A program made the translations under genes and the position numbers. A DNA stretch of 64,000 nt from Madurella fahalii. Lineage: Eukaryota; Ascomycota; Sordariomycetes; Sordariales. The stretch spans positions 4,588,001 to 4,652,000 of the forward strand of contig CM056876.1 in the NCBI GenBank assembly GCA_029876055.1, in the 5' to 3' direction. Numbering within the stretch: the stretch's first letter is position 1; each line of letters starts with the position of its first letter. The notes beneath the pieces were generated by a model. That model saw only the letters and a program-made list of their open reading frames with translations. It was not told the origin of the DNA and made no database searches. Positions 10,867-22,396 of this stretch are shown here, piece after piece.

Positions 10867-11277
10867 GTTTCTGTGTCCTTTAGGCTGAAGAGCAGCGATG
10901 CGACGCTCGTAGTTGTCAGAGGTATTAGATTGGTGGTTAATAACGATCGGTTAATTAATGGTGATCCCTTGGACGTAATATCCAAATGTCTACTACGGAC
11001 CACGAGTCGAAAAAAAAAAAAATGCATTGGGGTTTTTTTGCCCTGAATTATTAGGTATCTTGTCTTAGGTAATTTTGCATTACCCGTTGCAGCTACAGGA
11101 GGACCCCGCGATAAGCCCTCACCAACGTCAGGTAATTAACCGGCCGGCCTGCCTGCTGTGTTCGTCCTCCCCGTTGTTACAAGCCGAGATTTGTCGATTG
11201 TGACCACGCCTCACAGACACGGTCACGACAGACTGGTTTCTGGTCCCTTAGTTCTTTTGTTGGATCGCTATCTTAGC
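10867..11277. other. Divergent intergenic region
   Basis: It separates the CorA-like gene (minus) and the secreted-protein gene (plus) and probably holds both promoters. A run of 12 A lies near 11010-11021. No other signal was recognised. Confidence 0.4.
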
Positions 11278-12135
11278 ATGAAGCTTCTGGTCTTTTTCGG
11301 GGTCGTTGGCGTCGTCGGCGCCTCGGTCAGCTCAGCTACGCGCAGCTCAGTCGCTCCTCGGCGACAGCAATCCCAAGTACCTCTGTCGGTCACAACCCAG
11401 CCACTACACCGACAACATGAACAAAGTGTCGAGTATCCCGTAACCAGCACTTTCACCTCAAAGGCCACCTTCAGAGTCCCCCCGTTAAACCCATGGAATC
11501 TTCCACCCCCGGAATGGACCATGGTCACATACGATATCACCACATTGGAACCACATCCCTCCCGGCCGACAAGCTACCCCGAGACCATCGTGCAGACAGC
11601 CATCACGACGGCGACCAACACCATATACATAAGGAGTGGCTCGTCCCACCTTGTACGCACCATCACGGCAACCACCACGCAATTTGACACCTTCTACGTG
11701 CACACACCGGCGCCCTCGCACCTGCGGCCGGGATACTCATTTACGGATTTCCCAGGGTGCGGCGACTGTGTGCTGGACGTCGACTGGAAGCCCGATCCGG
11801 CATGTGAGGCAAACGGGTGGGGAACGGGATGCGCAAACCAGCAGTGCCAGTGGCGGGGGAACGAGGGCGATGCCGGGCATTGGTACTGCTTTGCCGGTCC
11901 CCACCGGGGGGACCGGGACTATATGGGACGGCTGTGCTGGCGCGGGGATGATATAGCGTTCGACCCACTCGCAAAACCGTGTCTCTATGGGGATCAGCTG
12001 CCGCATTGTGTGCCGTGCGTGGGGATGCGCGTGGATTGCGAGAGGGACAACGGGGTTTGTCCGACTCGGCCGGGGCATCCGGACTTTAGGACAGAGGTTC
12101 CCGAGTCGATCACGAGCCGCTCCCCGTGGATGTAA
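11278..12135 (+). CDS. Secreted cysteine-rich protein, function unknown
   Basis: 285 residues from the ATG at 11278. The N-terminus MKLLVFFGVVGVVGASVSS is a typical signal peptide, so extracellular location is likely. Residues about 20-150 are Thr/Ser/Pro-rich, as in O-glycosylated linkers. The C-terminal 130 residues hold about 12 cysteines (for example PGCGDCVLDVDW, GTGCANQQCQWRGNEG, VPCVGMRVDCERDNGVC), suggesting about six disulfides. No family is recognised. It could be a cell-wall or carbohydrate-binding protein or an effector. The open frame extends 120 bp upstream but from a GTG, so this ATG is preferred. Confidence 0.75.
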   Translation: MKLLVFFGVVGVVGASVSSATRSSVAPRRQQSQVPLSVTTQPLHRQHEQSVEYPVTSTFTSKATFRVPPLNPWNLPPPEWTMVTYDITTLEPHPSRPTSYPETIVQTAITTATNTIYIRSGSSHLVRTITATTTQFDTFYVHTPAPSHLRPGYSFTDFPGCGDCVLDVDWKPDPACEANGWGTGCANQQCQWRGNEGDAGHWYCFAGPHRGDRDYMGRLCWRGDDIAFDPLAKPCLYGDQLPHCVPCVGMRVDCERDNGVCPTRPGHPDFRTEVPESITSRSPWM

Positions 12136-13346
12136 GTACTGAATATAGCTGACACGGCGAGACTACCCAGTTATTACTGTGGTAGCAGCGAGAAGCAAGA
12201 AAAACGGCCTGTTCTAGTCATATTGCTAGTGACGCTACTTATCGCTCCGAAACCGCAGATCAAGCTGGTCACACGGCGTAAAGGGGTTGCCTATTACAGC
12301 TTTGATAAGAAGAATTATCGCCGTCGGCGACGAATTAGGTTAGTTCTCAATCAAAGGCGGCACCCGGTAGCAGGCTCTCCTTGTATTTAGAGTAGCCATG
12401 TAGTTGAACTGCCTCATATCTCCGCCCAAAGCTTTAGCTTATATATCGTCCGAATATGGCGTCCTCAAGGTATATAACTGCTATCACAAACGTCGACGGG
12501 TTCTACGAGTGACGGTTAGTACGTTGCGGCGAACTCGGCTGGGCTTGATACGGGTTGCAGGGGACACCACAATCGGCGAAGAGGTAGCGCAGTGCTTGTA
12601 TTGTTGCATAGCAGGTTGAGACGGAGAGCGGACCGTTGGAAGCCGCAGGTATGTGAGGGCGGTGAGAGATCAACGCCGTTCGGCCGTCTCCTTTTCGCTT
12701 GTGAGTTCGTACCCCTCGACCGTAGACGCGTAAGTCGTGAAACATCCTTTGAAATAGTCCAATATGTCGCTACGCATTTGTGGGTAGATGTAGGCTCGCC
12801 GGTGCTCATAGGACGCAGGAACTGAGAGGTGCAGATCGGACAACAATAAACGGTCCCTATTAGACAATCTCCTCGATCCGGCCACGTTTGATGTGGGTGT
12901 TATGCGCACGATGGAGTCGACAGGCTCGACAATCATGCTGGAGGTGGAAGTTGGCTAGACTCATATGGGAAAGGAAGACGCGTGCAGAAAGGGAAAGTGG
13001 TGGGGCCCGACCGCCGGTGGCTAAAACATTCTTAGGCAGCACTCCATTGAACTAGCGTCTACACGACCAATTAGACCTATCAACAGGCTTTTCTGCAAAC
13101 AAAGAATGCTGCTGTCCGGTCCTCGACTTACCAGACAAAACAATGGACCAATCAAAGTTCGGTCCCGCCGCGTGTTTGCGTATGACAGGCTCGCGCGGGC
13201 TGCCGTGAAACCTTGCGTGAGTTGTTCGGATTCATATGAATCTCGGAGCAGGATGAAAATTCTCAGCTACCCTTAATTTTCTTCACCATTTTTGGTTGAT
13301 ATTGGAGTGAGGGGTTGCGGGCTGCTTGGCATGTCCGTTGTTGAAC
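12136..13346. other. Intergenic, no supported gene
   Basis: Short overlapping frames occur on both strands at 12404-13042; none can be tied to splice sites or a family. A minus frame at 12670-12936 has protein-like composition but no ATG-led gene could be built. Confidence 0.4.
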
Positions 13347-14958
13347 ATGGCCAACATCTCGGATGGATTCGGTGACTTTCTGGACCAGTTTCGGGCCCAG
13401 ACGGACGACAACCTGCGGCGGATGACTGTTGGTATTCCCTTTGAGCAGGGTCTTCGGTCTTTTGATTGCTTCGAAGGGCTGACCAAATCCGTCCAGGAGC
13501 TAAACAACCAACTCAGTGATCTCGCCAGGCAGTATACGGATGTGTGCCGTGACCTCGAGCGCGAGCGGGTGGCTGGGCGGTATGCGCAGGAGCACGCCGA
13601 AATGGCTGAGAGGAAGTTGAAGGATGTGGAAGAGTCCGTGGTCAGTTTCATCGCGGCGAAGACCAGCCGGTATTGCATGCTAACGGAACCTTCCGATAGC
13701 TTCGCAGTGCGTTTGTGCTCGTTCTGGTCGATGCAGATGCTGATTCTTACCTGGTTTGTCTCTTGCCTGGGCGTCACCTGCTTAGAACCGTGTTAACAGC
13801 AACGTCATCTGCTGTAGTTCGACGAGAAGTACTATGCCGCCGATGCGGCGGAGGGCGGTGAACGGGCGGCTACGGACCTCCGTTCGTCGGTGCGACACTA
13901 CGTGCAGTCGATCGACCCCGATTTCGCCTCTCTGCCCGTCGTGGCCAAGGCGTTCGCGTCTGGCGAGGGTCTAGCGCACCTGATAACTAAGGCTGGTATC
14001 GCAAAGGCAGGTGATTCGCAACGGGTTCTATCGAGGTTTACGTGTGGCTTCTCACAAGCCGATGACATGTTTGACTTTGTCCTCGTTGGCAAGGGCAAAG
14101 ATCGTGCCGATCATAAACTCATAGGCAAGTGATACCGGATCGTGCTATTGCCTTCACCTCATTGCTAACTTGGATTTCGTTGCCGCAGGCACGTTTCGTC
14201 AGTTCGTGGAGAATCCCAGCTGTAAGCACATACTCCTCGCTTGCTGCCACGACAACGGATATGTCCGCATGCTCGAGAAATATGTTTATGACCCCACAGT
14301 GGTGGGCAAAGTGACAATGATCAAATCCCCGCAGGCGGGTAGTGAGTTTTCCGCACTACCGTTCGGTTCGACTACGATGGATCCCGTCTTCACAGGCTGG
14401 TTTCGTAGTGGTGGGGCCGGATCACATCGGGCGGCAAAGACGCCAGCCGTCAGCGAGACCGGCAGAAACTCGCCACCACCTACCACCTATGCCTCGCGAG
14501 CAGGGGTTCTGCAACAAGCAACGGCGCCGCCAGAATCGAAACCACGCCCTTTGCCCCTGTTCGGAACCGTTGGCAGCGACGTTATCGTGGTGAACGCCGA
14601 CGGCCACCGCCTTGATCTTCCCCTCCCGCCCAAATCCGCAGCAGTTTCGGAGAGCTTCAACCGTAAGACATACGGCGGAGGCAAGCGTTTCTGCAACATG
14701 CACCACTTGTACGGCTGGTGCTCGGGCAATTGCGGCTATCTGCACGGACAGCTGACAGCCGGGGAGAAGTTGGTGATGCGGCACAGGCTCCGGTTGGAGA
14801 AGTGCCACGACCGGGGGAAGTGCAGGGACCCGCTCTGCTTTTACGGTCATCATTGTGCTTGTCATGGGCAGGCTAAGAAGTGCAACTTTCCTGGGAGCAT
14901 GCATGGAGTGGACACGGCGGGATGGAAAGAGGTGAGCGCGAGTGCGAGTTCGGTTTGA
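13347..14958 (+). CDS. CCCH zinc-finger protein with N-terminal DxDxD (DUF7923-type) domain
   Basis: Four exons: 13347-13640, 13700-13753, 13818-14124 and 14189-14958, giving 474 residues in consistent phase. Introns are 13641-13699 (GTCAGT donor, TGCTAAC branch), 13754-13817, and 14125-14188, which uses a GC donor (GCAAGT, branch GCTAAC). Residues 1-98 form a coiled-coil-like N-terminus. The 54-bp second exon encodes the strand and acidic motif FVLVLVDADADSYL, matching the LIDGDG element of this fungal family, likely an NYN/PIN-like fold. It continues through VGKGKDRADHK and CKHILLACCHDNGYV. After a Pro/Ser-rich linker come two CCCH fingers: C-x8-C-x3-C-x3-H (CNMHHLYGWCSGNCGYLH) and C-x5-C-x4-C-x3-H (CHDRGKCRDPLCFYGH). 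RNA binding, perhaps with nuclease activity, is inferred. The assignment to DUF7923 is from memory. Confidence 0.8.
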
Positions 14959-16401
14959 TGCAAGTGGTTCCGAGGGGGGGTGATGCGGGGCCCTTTTGGA
15001 ACGCTGGGATTGGAAGAGGAGCGGAAATATCGGTCATGATAGCCTGTCAACCTAGGGTGGCCTGTGGGCGGTCAGTCAATCTAGCCCGTGCACTGCATCA
15101 CGGTTGCCTCCATTTCTTACGGGTTATACGTTCTTTTGCGCTGGCTGTGCTGGCTGTGCTCTGATCCGCATTGCTTAGTGTTATTATCGATGGAGGGTTG
15201 GTCTCATTCTTGTCGTGGTTGCTTTAAAGTGAGTGGATTACATAATTAATTGTGCTATTGTGGGTTAGCCTGCCGTAGTTGTTGTAAGTGAATAGATTAC
15301 ATAATCCCTCCGACGACATCCCATCCCTCCCACCACGCACCTCCCGGACATCGAAGCAACTGGCATTAGTGTCACAGAAATCACAGTCATTGTCAGCGAA
15401 CCCGTAAAACCGCCTGATGTACCCCGGAAAATCACCGTTAAGTTTCCACGTGTGGTGTTAAGTCGGCGATGGGCGATCTTCCTCCCAACAGTCAGACATG
15501 GCCTATAAACGCAGCGCCACGTCCGTTATGCCGAATACCACTATCCTGTAGAGAATTTAAATTATTAGATAGACTATTCTGAGGCATCCAGAAGTGTTTG
15601 TGACTCGGCATTGGTGTTGTTTCAGTATTGGTAGGGGCTGTGAACAACCCGCCTAACATTCTCACCCGGTACGCCGGGGCCTAACTTGGTCCGGCCAGCA
15701 TGGCTATGTGAAGCTTGCTGATCGAAAGAAAAACCCCATTTACGCCCGATATCGCCATCATATATCGTCAGAGTAAATGATACGGGCCAGCGACGCGAGG
15801 ATAACCAGTACCATGGTTAGTATTCGACCGGGAACGGTCGCCGGGCGGCTGTCATCACTGTGTGTTGGATCGGTCAATCGCCATAGTCGGCGAGAGCCCT
15901 GCAGCAGCCGCTCTGAGCTTGCTCGAATTCGGACGCCGTTATCATTGTTTTCGGCAATGTCGGCGAGAGTGGGGTATCCGGGTCAGGGGAGGAGGATGGG
16001 CTGTGTCTCGGGGTGTGTGACTGGGTCAAGTGCGGCTCGCCGCTTTAATGCTGACAGGGGGGGCGCATCCCCCAACTACTCACACCACACCCCCAATTCA
16101 ACCACTTCTACCTGCAGAACCCCGACACATATCTCTTGCTGCTCTAAACCGCAGAAAGTGACAAAAGGACCTTCCAGTCGCACTCACATTTGATTGGTCG
16201 AGTCAAGTTCGATATTGCAGGTATAAATCGCCTTCTCCCACCTTTTTCCCACCTTCCCGGCTCTTCACTCTACACCCATCACTCACTTACCTCCTCATCG
16301 GTCATTAATCCATACCATCCTCCATGACCCCATCTCCCCAACCCCAACCGTTCTAGCCAAGACATATCACATTTTGACTCACCATCTCCACCCTCGCCAT
16401 C
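14959..16401. other. Intergenic and leader of the next gene
   Basis: No supported gene; the open frame at 15777-16193 has no protein-like features. From 16200 to 16401 the strand is C/T-rich, a typical fungal promoter-leader, with a TATA-like motif. Confidence 0.45.
16222..16228 (+). promoter_or_regulatory. TATA-like box
   Basis: TATAAAT, 174 bp before the ATG at 16402 and followed by a long C/T-rich leader. Assigned by position and sequence only. Confidence 0.4.
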
Positions 16402-17466
16402 ATGCAGGCCGCATACATCCCCAACGCCGGCCATAGGGTGTATCCCCCATCACCACCACCCACCCCACGACACTCAATACCAGTAATGACCCTGGTTCAA
16501 CAAGCCCTTCACCACCTGAGCCGCCGCAGACGACAGGACGCCCTGGACGCAATCCTTGCCATCGGCGATGCGATGCATGACATTTTTGCCAAGACCGGCG
16601 CCGTGGCCGCCGACCTGCGGCAGGTAAACCGACTCTTCCTCGGCGTAGTGCAACACTCCCTCTACGGCGCCAGCCCGCGGGCGGACCGCATCATCAACAG
16701 CCTCCTCCTGCTCTCCATCCGCAGATGCGACGCCCTCCGACAGGCCCAGCTCCAAGCCGCCCAGCCAGCGGGCCCGGACGCCGTCGGCTGGCTGTCCTCG
16801 GCGCACGCCAGCGAGCTGAACGACCACCTGGAGCTCTACCGCAACGTGCTGGCCTACATTGCCAGCCACCCGGCCTCGCGGGCCGGCGCCGGTTCCAGCC
16901 CCGGTTCCGGTTCCCAGACCCAAGACCCGCGCCTGCAAGCCGCCCAGCAGACCCTGCAGCGGCTCTGTCCGCGGATCAACAACCTGTCGCGATGGACGTA
17001 CACGGCGCCAACGCCGGCCCCGCGCGCGTCGCAGTCGGCGGGCGTCCGGAAGCCGGACCCGAGGCATCGCCATCGCCATCGCCCTCGCGCCGCCCCCGCC
17101 AAACCCGCGACGCGCGCCGTCGCCGGTCCGCGGGCCCCCCTCCCCACACCCCCCACCCAGACCGGCGACGTGGAGGGCCGCGCCGCCGCTGCTCCCGCTG
17201 CTGCCGAGCTGCCCGACACGCAGCCACCTGCGCCGGTCTCGAAAGGGAAGCGCGGCTGCTATGGCGGGACGGTAGAGCGGAGGGCGGTGGAGGGGTGGGT
17301 GGAGGAGGCGACGCAGGTTTTGGAGGTGGGGGAGCGGGTTGGGCCGGTCTCGACTGTGGAGAAAGCATGTGCGCGGGCGCGTACCAGTGAGGTGGGAGGT
17401 GGGTTCGGGCTGCGGCCGGAGCACGTCCCGTCGGCGCGGTGTTGTCGGTGGGGGGTTGGGGGGTAG
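16402..17466 (+). CDS. Hypothetical protein with helical N-terminal half
   Basis: A single-exon 354-residue open frame from the ATG at 16402. Residues about 28-165 are regularly helical (for example LVQQALHHLSRRRRQDALDA and ADRIINSLLLLSIRRCDALR), and the rest is Pro/Ala/Arg-rich and low complexity. GC is very high, so long frames exist on other strands too (16474-17424 minus). The helical N-terminal composition and the C/T-rich leader favour the plus frame. The C-terminal part after about 17040 may be mis-extended past a splice site. No family is recognised. Confidence 0.55.
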   Translation: MQAAYIPNAGHRVYPPSPPPTPRHSIPVMTLVQQALHHLSRRRRQDALDAILAIGDAMHDIFAKTGAVAADLRQVNRLFLGVVQHSLYGASPRADRIINSLLLLSIRRCDALRQAQLQAAQPAGPDAVGWLSSAHASELNDHLELYRNVLAYIASHPASRAGAGSSPGSGSQTQDPRLQAAQQTLQRLCPRINNLSRWTYTAPTPAPRASQSAGVRKPDPRHRHRHRPRAAPAKPATRAVAGPRAPLPTPPTQTGDVEGRAAAAPAAAELPDTQPPAPVSKGKRGCYGGTVERRAVEGWVEEATQVLEVGERVGPVSTVEKACARARTSEVGGGFGLRPEHVPSARCCRWGVGG

Positions 17467-18759
17467 TGGTGGGGGTACTGCTGGTGGGCTGAGGCTAAGA
17501 GTGAGAGGGTTGGGGTTGGTTAGGGGACCAAATACCTAAGATACCCTGACCCCTAGGTAGGCATGCATTGCAATGGGTCGCTTTGTGTTTATCCGACGTA
17601 GTTTGTTACGACTAGTAGGTAGTATTAGAGGGTTTTCAGTCAGTCGCTGGAGCGATTGCCGGCGCTTTCGGGTCCGTTTTTGGGGCCTCACACGAACCTT
17701 GCATAGGTACAGTAATAACTTTTCAGCACGGATAATTGGACAGCGGCGTTGCTTCGTTCATCACCGTGCAGATCGCTTTGACATAAGAGCTACTTGGTAT
17801 TTCTTAAGTTACGGTGGACTCCTTATTGAATACCTTAATTAACTACACTTTATATGCTACATTTCCCACCACCTCTTCCCGTATTCTCAATTATACCATG
17901 CGAGCTCCAACGGTTCCCGTTGACTATTGATAGATCATGCGCATTACTATCATCATGCCCTGACGCATCATCGGCTCGTCTAGCTACGAGGAGGACAACA
18001 AGTATAACGGCATATTTCATTATACCACTCCCAACTACGTTGGGTGTATCTTCAAAAAAATACTATAAAAGCTAAAATAACCATAATTGGCTCAAATATA
18101 TCACAGCCAAATAGGTTAGCGTTGGTTGCACCAAAGCCGATGAGAGCCGTCCGAGGGCCGCTGATGCGACGTGAGTAAGAGGTCTGCAAGGTGTCCGGGA
18201 ATTCTTAGTAAGTGTTAGCCCGTCTGGTCGATCGATGAAGAGCTCTTTACGAAAGAATGCTTTGGAAGTGAAGGATAGGGCTCGCACTGCCCAATAGGTT
18301 ACCGACGAAAGGGGACACACAACGGTTCCCACTCATGCATCATCGGCCTTGTGCCAGCAGTATGACAGCACTTTGAACGAGCAGCGCAAGAGGCTGCACT
18401 CTTAATTCTTTGCATGCATAAGACACCTGAGATTTTGCGTCGATAATGGGGGATATGGGTCACTGCCCTGGTCGCTTAATGCACAGCCTAGCTAAATAGA
18501 TATTTGGCTACGCCAACTTGAGAGGCTGCGGCCTGCAGAGTAGCACTTAGAGACATGCATAATAAGCGCAGTTCAATACAGATTGACGGCAACTTTGTTA
18601 GGAAACATGTAGGGTGACGGTGTATAGGTTATCACGACTGGACCAAATTGATTTGCGCTCGGGCCCGGATCGGCCCAATTCAGTTGTCAAACTCCGCGCG
18701 CTAGATAATCATATCGTACAGTACATATTGATACACAGATGTATACCCATGACGCTCAA
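17467..18759. other. Intergenic, no supported gene
   Basis: AT content rises here and no frame over about 90 codons has protein-like character. Nothing recognised. Confidence 0.45.
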
Positions 18760-19146
18760 TTACTCGGCGTCATCATCACCTTGGCTACGGGAACCACCCT
18801 TGCGGCCAGCCTCGCGGGCACGCTCGCTGCCGGGTTCGAAGCTGCCAGTTGATGCCTTGCCGCCCATGGAAGCAATTTCGCGCTGCGTCCCGTGTCAGTG
18901 GGGGATTTTCAAGTCCCGGGAGTTCAAAAAGCAAACTAACCTGCTTGTCGGGGTCCATGCTGGCGAAACCACCGCTGTGGCTGGCTTGGCCGCCCTTGGA
19001 AGCGGCTTCGCGGACTTCTTCCTTGGGGCTGTTGGCAGAGGGATGTTAGCGCAAGGTTGTTTTACATTAGGGAAACCACATCGAGCCGTGTAATTAACGT
19101 ACCGGTTGGCGAAGTTGCCGGGGTTGGTATTCTGAGTGCCGGACAT
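18760..19146 (-). CDS. con-10: Conidiation-specific protein 10 (con-10 family, KGG repeats)
   Basis: Three exons: 19103-19146, 18941-19028 and 18760-18882, with introns 19029-19102 (GTACGT donor) and 18883-18940 (GTTAGT donor). The product is 84 residues. It begins MSGTQNTNPGNFANR, followed by PKEEVREAASKGGQASH, FASMDPDKQREIASMGGKAS and AREAGRKGGSRS, the KGG stress-protein motif repeated about three times. Length and layout match Neurospora CON-10 (about 86 residues). These small hydrophilic proteins accumulate during conidiation and stress and are also induced by light; their molecular role is not established. The C-terminus is acidic (GDDDAE). Confidence 0.92.
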
Positions 19147-20293
19147 GGTGATAGTTGTTGTGTGGTTGGTTGACTGGAATATTTATTGAGTGCCGTTGGG
19201 TGTTTGTTCAGATGGCTCTTTGGAAATCGACGCTGTGTCTGGTGAGGAGAGAAAGGAGTGTGGAATCGAGGGTTGAGGCAGGCTTATATCTTTCCCATCC
19301 GGAGCCCGGTCTTAGTCCCTCGTCCGAAACGGGAAGCGCCGTTGATGGCACCGAGTCGTCATGACGCCTTTCGATGATGTCAAGATGATGGACGAGCGAC
19401 CAGTTGAAAGCAGTCCCACTGCCGCATTGACGCATCGCAGCGTCCAAAACTGGCAATCGGCCCCTGTGCATCAGCTTTTGAGTGGAGCGATTTATTTCTT
19501 ATTCCGGGAGCCACACCAGCGGGCCGGGGGACGCGCGGGATGCCCGTGTGGCGGAATGAGGCCCAAAGTGGGACGAAAGCTAAGCGCCAAGAATCAATTG
19601 CCGGGTCACGTCTCAATGGATCTTGGAGTCTGGCGTCACGGCAGTGGAGACCTACTCCGCAATGACATATTGGAGAGCTGCAACCAGCAGTCTGGATCGC
19701 GCTTCTGCAGGAGGGTGACTACAGGTACCGCAAAATGCGCTTGCAGAATCAGTCAGTTTGGACCGGTAAAATGACAATTATAACGTAATGAGATAGGAAC
19801 AAGATGAAAGCAAAGGCAATCTACACGTACTGTAAGTGGCGTTTCCATTTGGGGTACCTTAACGTAAAAGTAGGTGCCCGTGTGGTGCACCTCGCCTGCA
19901 AGACGGTCGACGATGGCTTCAATCAGAAGCATCACATCCAATATTTCTGAGCTTGCAGGACTTCTACGAGCTTCTTCTGCAATCGCCGAGGATGGGCCTG
20001 CTAATTATCACACCTCCATAATCCCGTCGTCAGATGCGGCACCCGTCGAGCATTGACACGACAAGAATCTGCTTGATAGTGTAGAACTCCACGTAGAGTT
20101 GAAAAAATATGCCTTGACCGCTATCGGCCGCGGCGAGCCTTGATTGGTTGATTGCGCAGTGCGGCGCGGCACCCCATGGAATCAGGCAGCAGCACAAGAA
20201 ACCTCGTCGAGGAGATGTGGGGTGTCTGACAAACCTACCTCCGTCGACCACTGACAACGGATGGCGACTTTTACTGGCTGACTGAATAACCTT
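19147..20293. other. Divergent intergenic region, con-10 and HET gene
   Basis: It holds the upstream regions of con-10 (minus) and of the HET gene (plus). No open frame here is supported. Such long upstream regions are usual for developmentally controlled con genes. Confidence 0.4.
19283..19290 (-). promoter_or_regulatory. TATA-like box upstream of con-10
   Basis: On the minus strand this reads GATATAAG, about 137 bp before the con-10 ATG. It is a positional assignment only. Confidence 0.35.
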
Positions 20294-22396
20294 ATGGAGT
20301 TTCTCAAGAAGCTGTCTCTACGAAACACGTATTCGTATGAGCCCTTGCCTCACAGCCGGGCGATCCGGCTCATCCGGTTGGTGCCCAATCTAAAACAGAC
20401 TTGCGGATTCTCCTTGTCGCTTCGCATCGTCAGCGTAGACAATCCAGGCAAATTTTGCGCCCTCTCTTACACATGGAGGTCGCCCACCACCACCAGCCCT
20501 GATGAGACCGGCGATAACGAGGAGGCCCCTGCCATGGTTGCGGTTGAGTGTGACGGGAAAGAACTTTATGTCACCGAAAACGCCTTCGACTTTCTCCAAT
20601 ATGCGTTCCACGGTGGCATTTTCCTGGCGGACCATCACGCGCGTTCCGAAGCAGACGTCTACCTGTGGATCGACGCCATTTCAATCAACCAGGCCGACCT
20701 GGAGGAACGCTCTTGTCAGGTCTCGCTGATGGGGGACGTTTATCAATCGTCTCGCGGGACCATCGTATGGCTGGGCAAGGAAGACCCGCATCCGGGAGCG
20801 CGGTGGGTCATGCAGACCTTCATCCCTAGCTTTCTGGCCCTGAGCCGTGTCAACGGGCGGGACTTTTTCATTGCAAAGAGTCCACTGTGTACCGACCCCG
20901 CACTTGTCCAGCACTTCGGAGAAGAGGTTTGCGCCCGCTGGAGACAAGAACTCCCGTTTTTCTTCCTGTTTCTCCTCCGGCACCGATGGTTCCATCGTGG
21001 TTGGGTGGTCCAGGAAGTTGTTCTAAAGGGCATCAAGGATCAGGATGCCATCTTAGTAATCTGCGGATCATTCAGCATGCCCTGGGCTCAGCTCCTCAGT
21101 TTCTTGACTATCCTGAGCGCGGCCGACTGGCGGCGATCTCTAACAAGCCACATACGCTCGTTACCAGAAATTGGACGTTACGGCCGCCAACTCTCGACCG
21201 CTTTTCAGATGTTACATAGTACTTCTGTCCTCCAGAACCACCTCCGAGCGTGTTCCCAGGGAGAGATCCTGCCGAGTCTCTCGTGGAGGTACGGTACGAT
21301 GACTGATACGGAGCGGGTCTATGCCCTCTTCTTTGAGACGGTATATCATATGCGGGGACGGCGGTTCACGGATAAGAGAGACGTCATATACGCCTGCCTC
21401 GGCCTCCTCTCGTGTCTGGGACGGAGCGCTTCCCGCATTATGAATGCCGACTATCGAATTTCTCCCGCCGAGGTCTATACCCGGGCTGCATGGGCTATGC
21501 TGAATACCATGGCACGTCTGGATCTGTTAAACACGATAGAAGTTCGACGGACAGATGCCTCCAAGAACCTCCCCTCTTGGGTGCCCGATTTTAACGTCAC
21601 GGCCAACCCCACTAGGTTCAGTAACATCCAACATGCGTTCAGTCAAGCGGTGGGGTTTGGCGCTCTCAAGAGACAATCACCGTCATCATCGTACCGGCTT
21701 ATTGGCGAGAAGACGCTGGCTCTGCAGGGAGTGATGGTGTCCACGGTTTCGAAACGCGGGCCATTGCTCAACATGAAAGACCCCAGTAACGTGCACTTTG
21801 AATGGTTCCTCGAGGCCCTGGTCCGGCACCAAGGCAACTACACCCAAACATGTCAGACTCCCGCCGAAGCGCTTTCGCGTACGCTCGTTGCCAATATATG
21901 CCCCGACGCTCTCGACGAACTCCAGTACAAGGCGGCATTCCGAACATGGTGGTCAAAGCACCTCGCACAGCGGATCAGGCTACTTGAAGCGACATGTCCC
22001 GGGAATAGCAAGCGCATCACGGATCTCCTGGGACAGCTTGGCGCGGACCAAGAGTGGTTACCCTCCCTCACCGAGGTCTTGAGCCGCGTCGCCGATGAAA
22101 GTAGCGAGGCTGACAGCGTAGACGTCGCGTATCTTGACACAATAAGGTATAGGATCTGGTGCCTTAGAAGAGTGGTGCTCACTGATGACGGACGATTCGG
22201 CATTGGGCCTTGCACTATGTGTCCTACTGATCAAATCTGGTTGTTGGATGGGGGTAGAACTCCGTTCATACTCCGAAAGAAGGCTAGCGGCGACGGTTAC
22301 ATCATTCTTGGGGAGGTCTATATTCATGGTGTCATGTATGGAGAGCTTGCGACCACTGAACTGCTTAGTCAAATGGGTGAGGTTAGAATACATTAA
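20294..22396 (+). CDS. HET-domain (heterokaryon incompatibility) protein
   Basis: A single-exon 700-residue protein from the ATG at 20294. The HET domain spans about residues 53-235. Its three conserved blocks are visible: FCALSYTWRSP, VYLWIDAISINQADLEERSCQ (the W-I-D-A-I-C-I-N-Q block with Ser for Cys), and DVYQSSRGTIVWLGKED. A later block around FFLRHRWFHRGWVVQEVVL and LPSWVPDFN is typical of the C-terminal half of HET proteins. HET domains trigger cell death during incompatible fusion and sit in the cytosol. A short direct repeat or WD tail is not present. No stops or frameshifts, so it appears functional. The partner locus is unknown. Confidence 0.92.
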   Translation: MEFLKKLSLRNTYSYEPLPHSRAIRLIRLVPNLKQTCGFSLSLRIVSVDNPGKFCALSYTWRSPTTTSPDETGDNEEAPAMVAVECDGKELYVTENAFDFLQYAFHGGIFLADHHARSEADVYLWIDAISINQADLEERSCQVSLMGDVYQSSRGTIVWLGKEDPHPGARWVMQTFIPSFLALSRVNGRDFFIAKSPLCTDPALVQHFGEEVCARWRQELPFFFLFLLRHRWFHRGWVVQEVVLKGIKDQDAILVICGSFSMPWAQLLSFLTILSAADWRRSLTSHIRSLPEIGRYGRQLSTAFQMLHSTSVLQNHLRACSQGEILPSLSWRYGTMTDTERVYALFFETVYHMRGRRFTDKRDVIYACLGLLSCLGRSASRIMNADYRISPAEVYTRAAWAMLNTMARLDLLNTIEVRRTDASKNLPSWVPDFNVTANPTRFSNIQHAFSQAVGFGALKRQSPSSSYRLIGEKTLALQGVMVSTVSKRGPLLNMKDPSNVHFEWFLEALVRHQGNYTQTCQTPAEALSRTLVANICPDALDELQYKAAFRTWWSKHLAQRIRLLEATCPGNSKRITDLLGQLGADQEWLPSLTEVLSRVADESSEADSVDVAYLDTIRYRIWCLRRVVLTDDGRFGIGPCTMCPTDQIWLLDGGRTPFILRKKASGDGYIILGEVYIHGVMYGELATTELLSQMGEVRIH

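Noticed and set aside
16474..17424. 316-codon minus-strand frame
   Set aside because: High GC keeps many frames open; the plus-strand frame has regular helices, an ATG and a C/T-rich leader.
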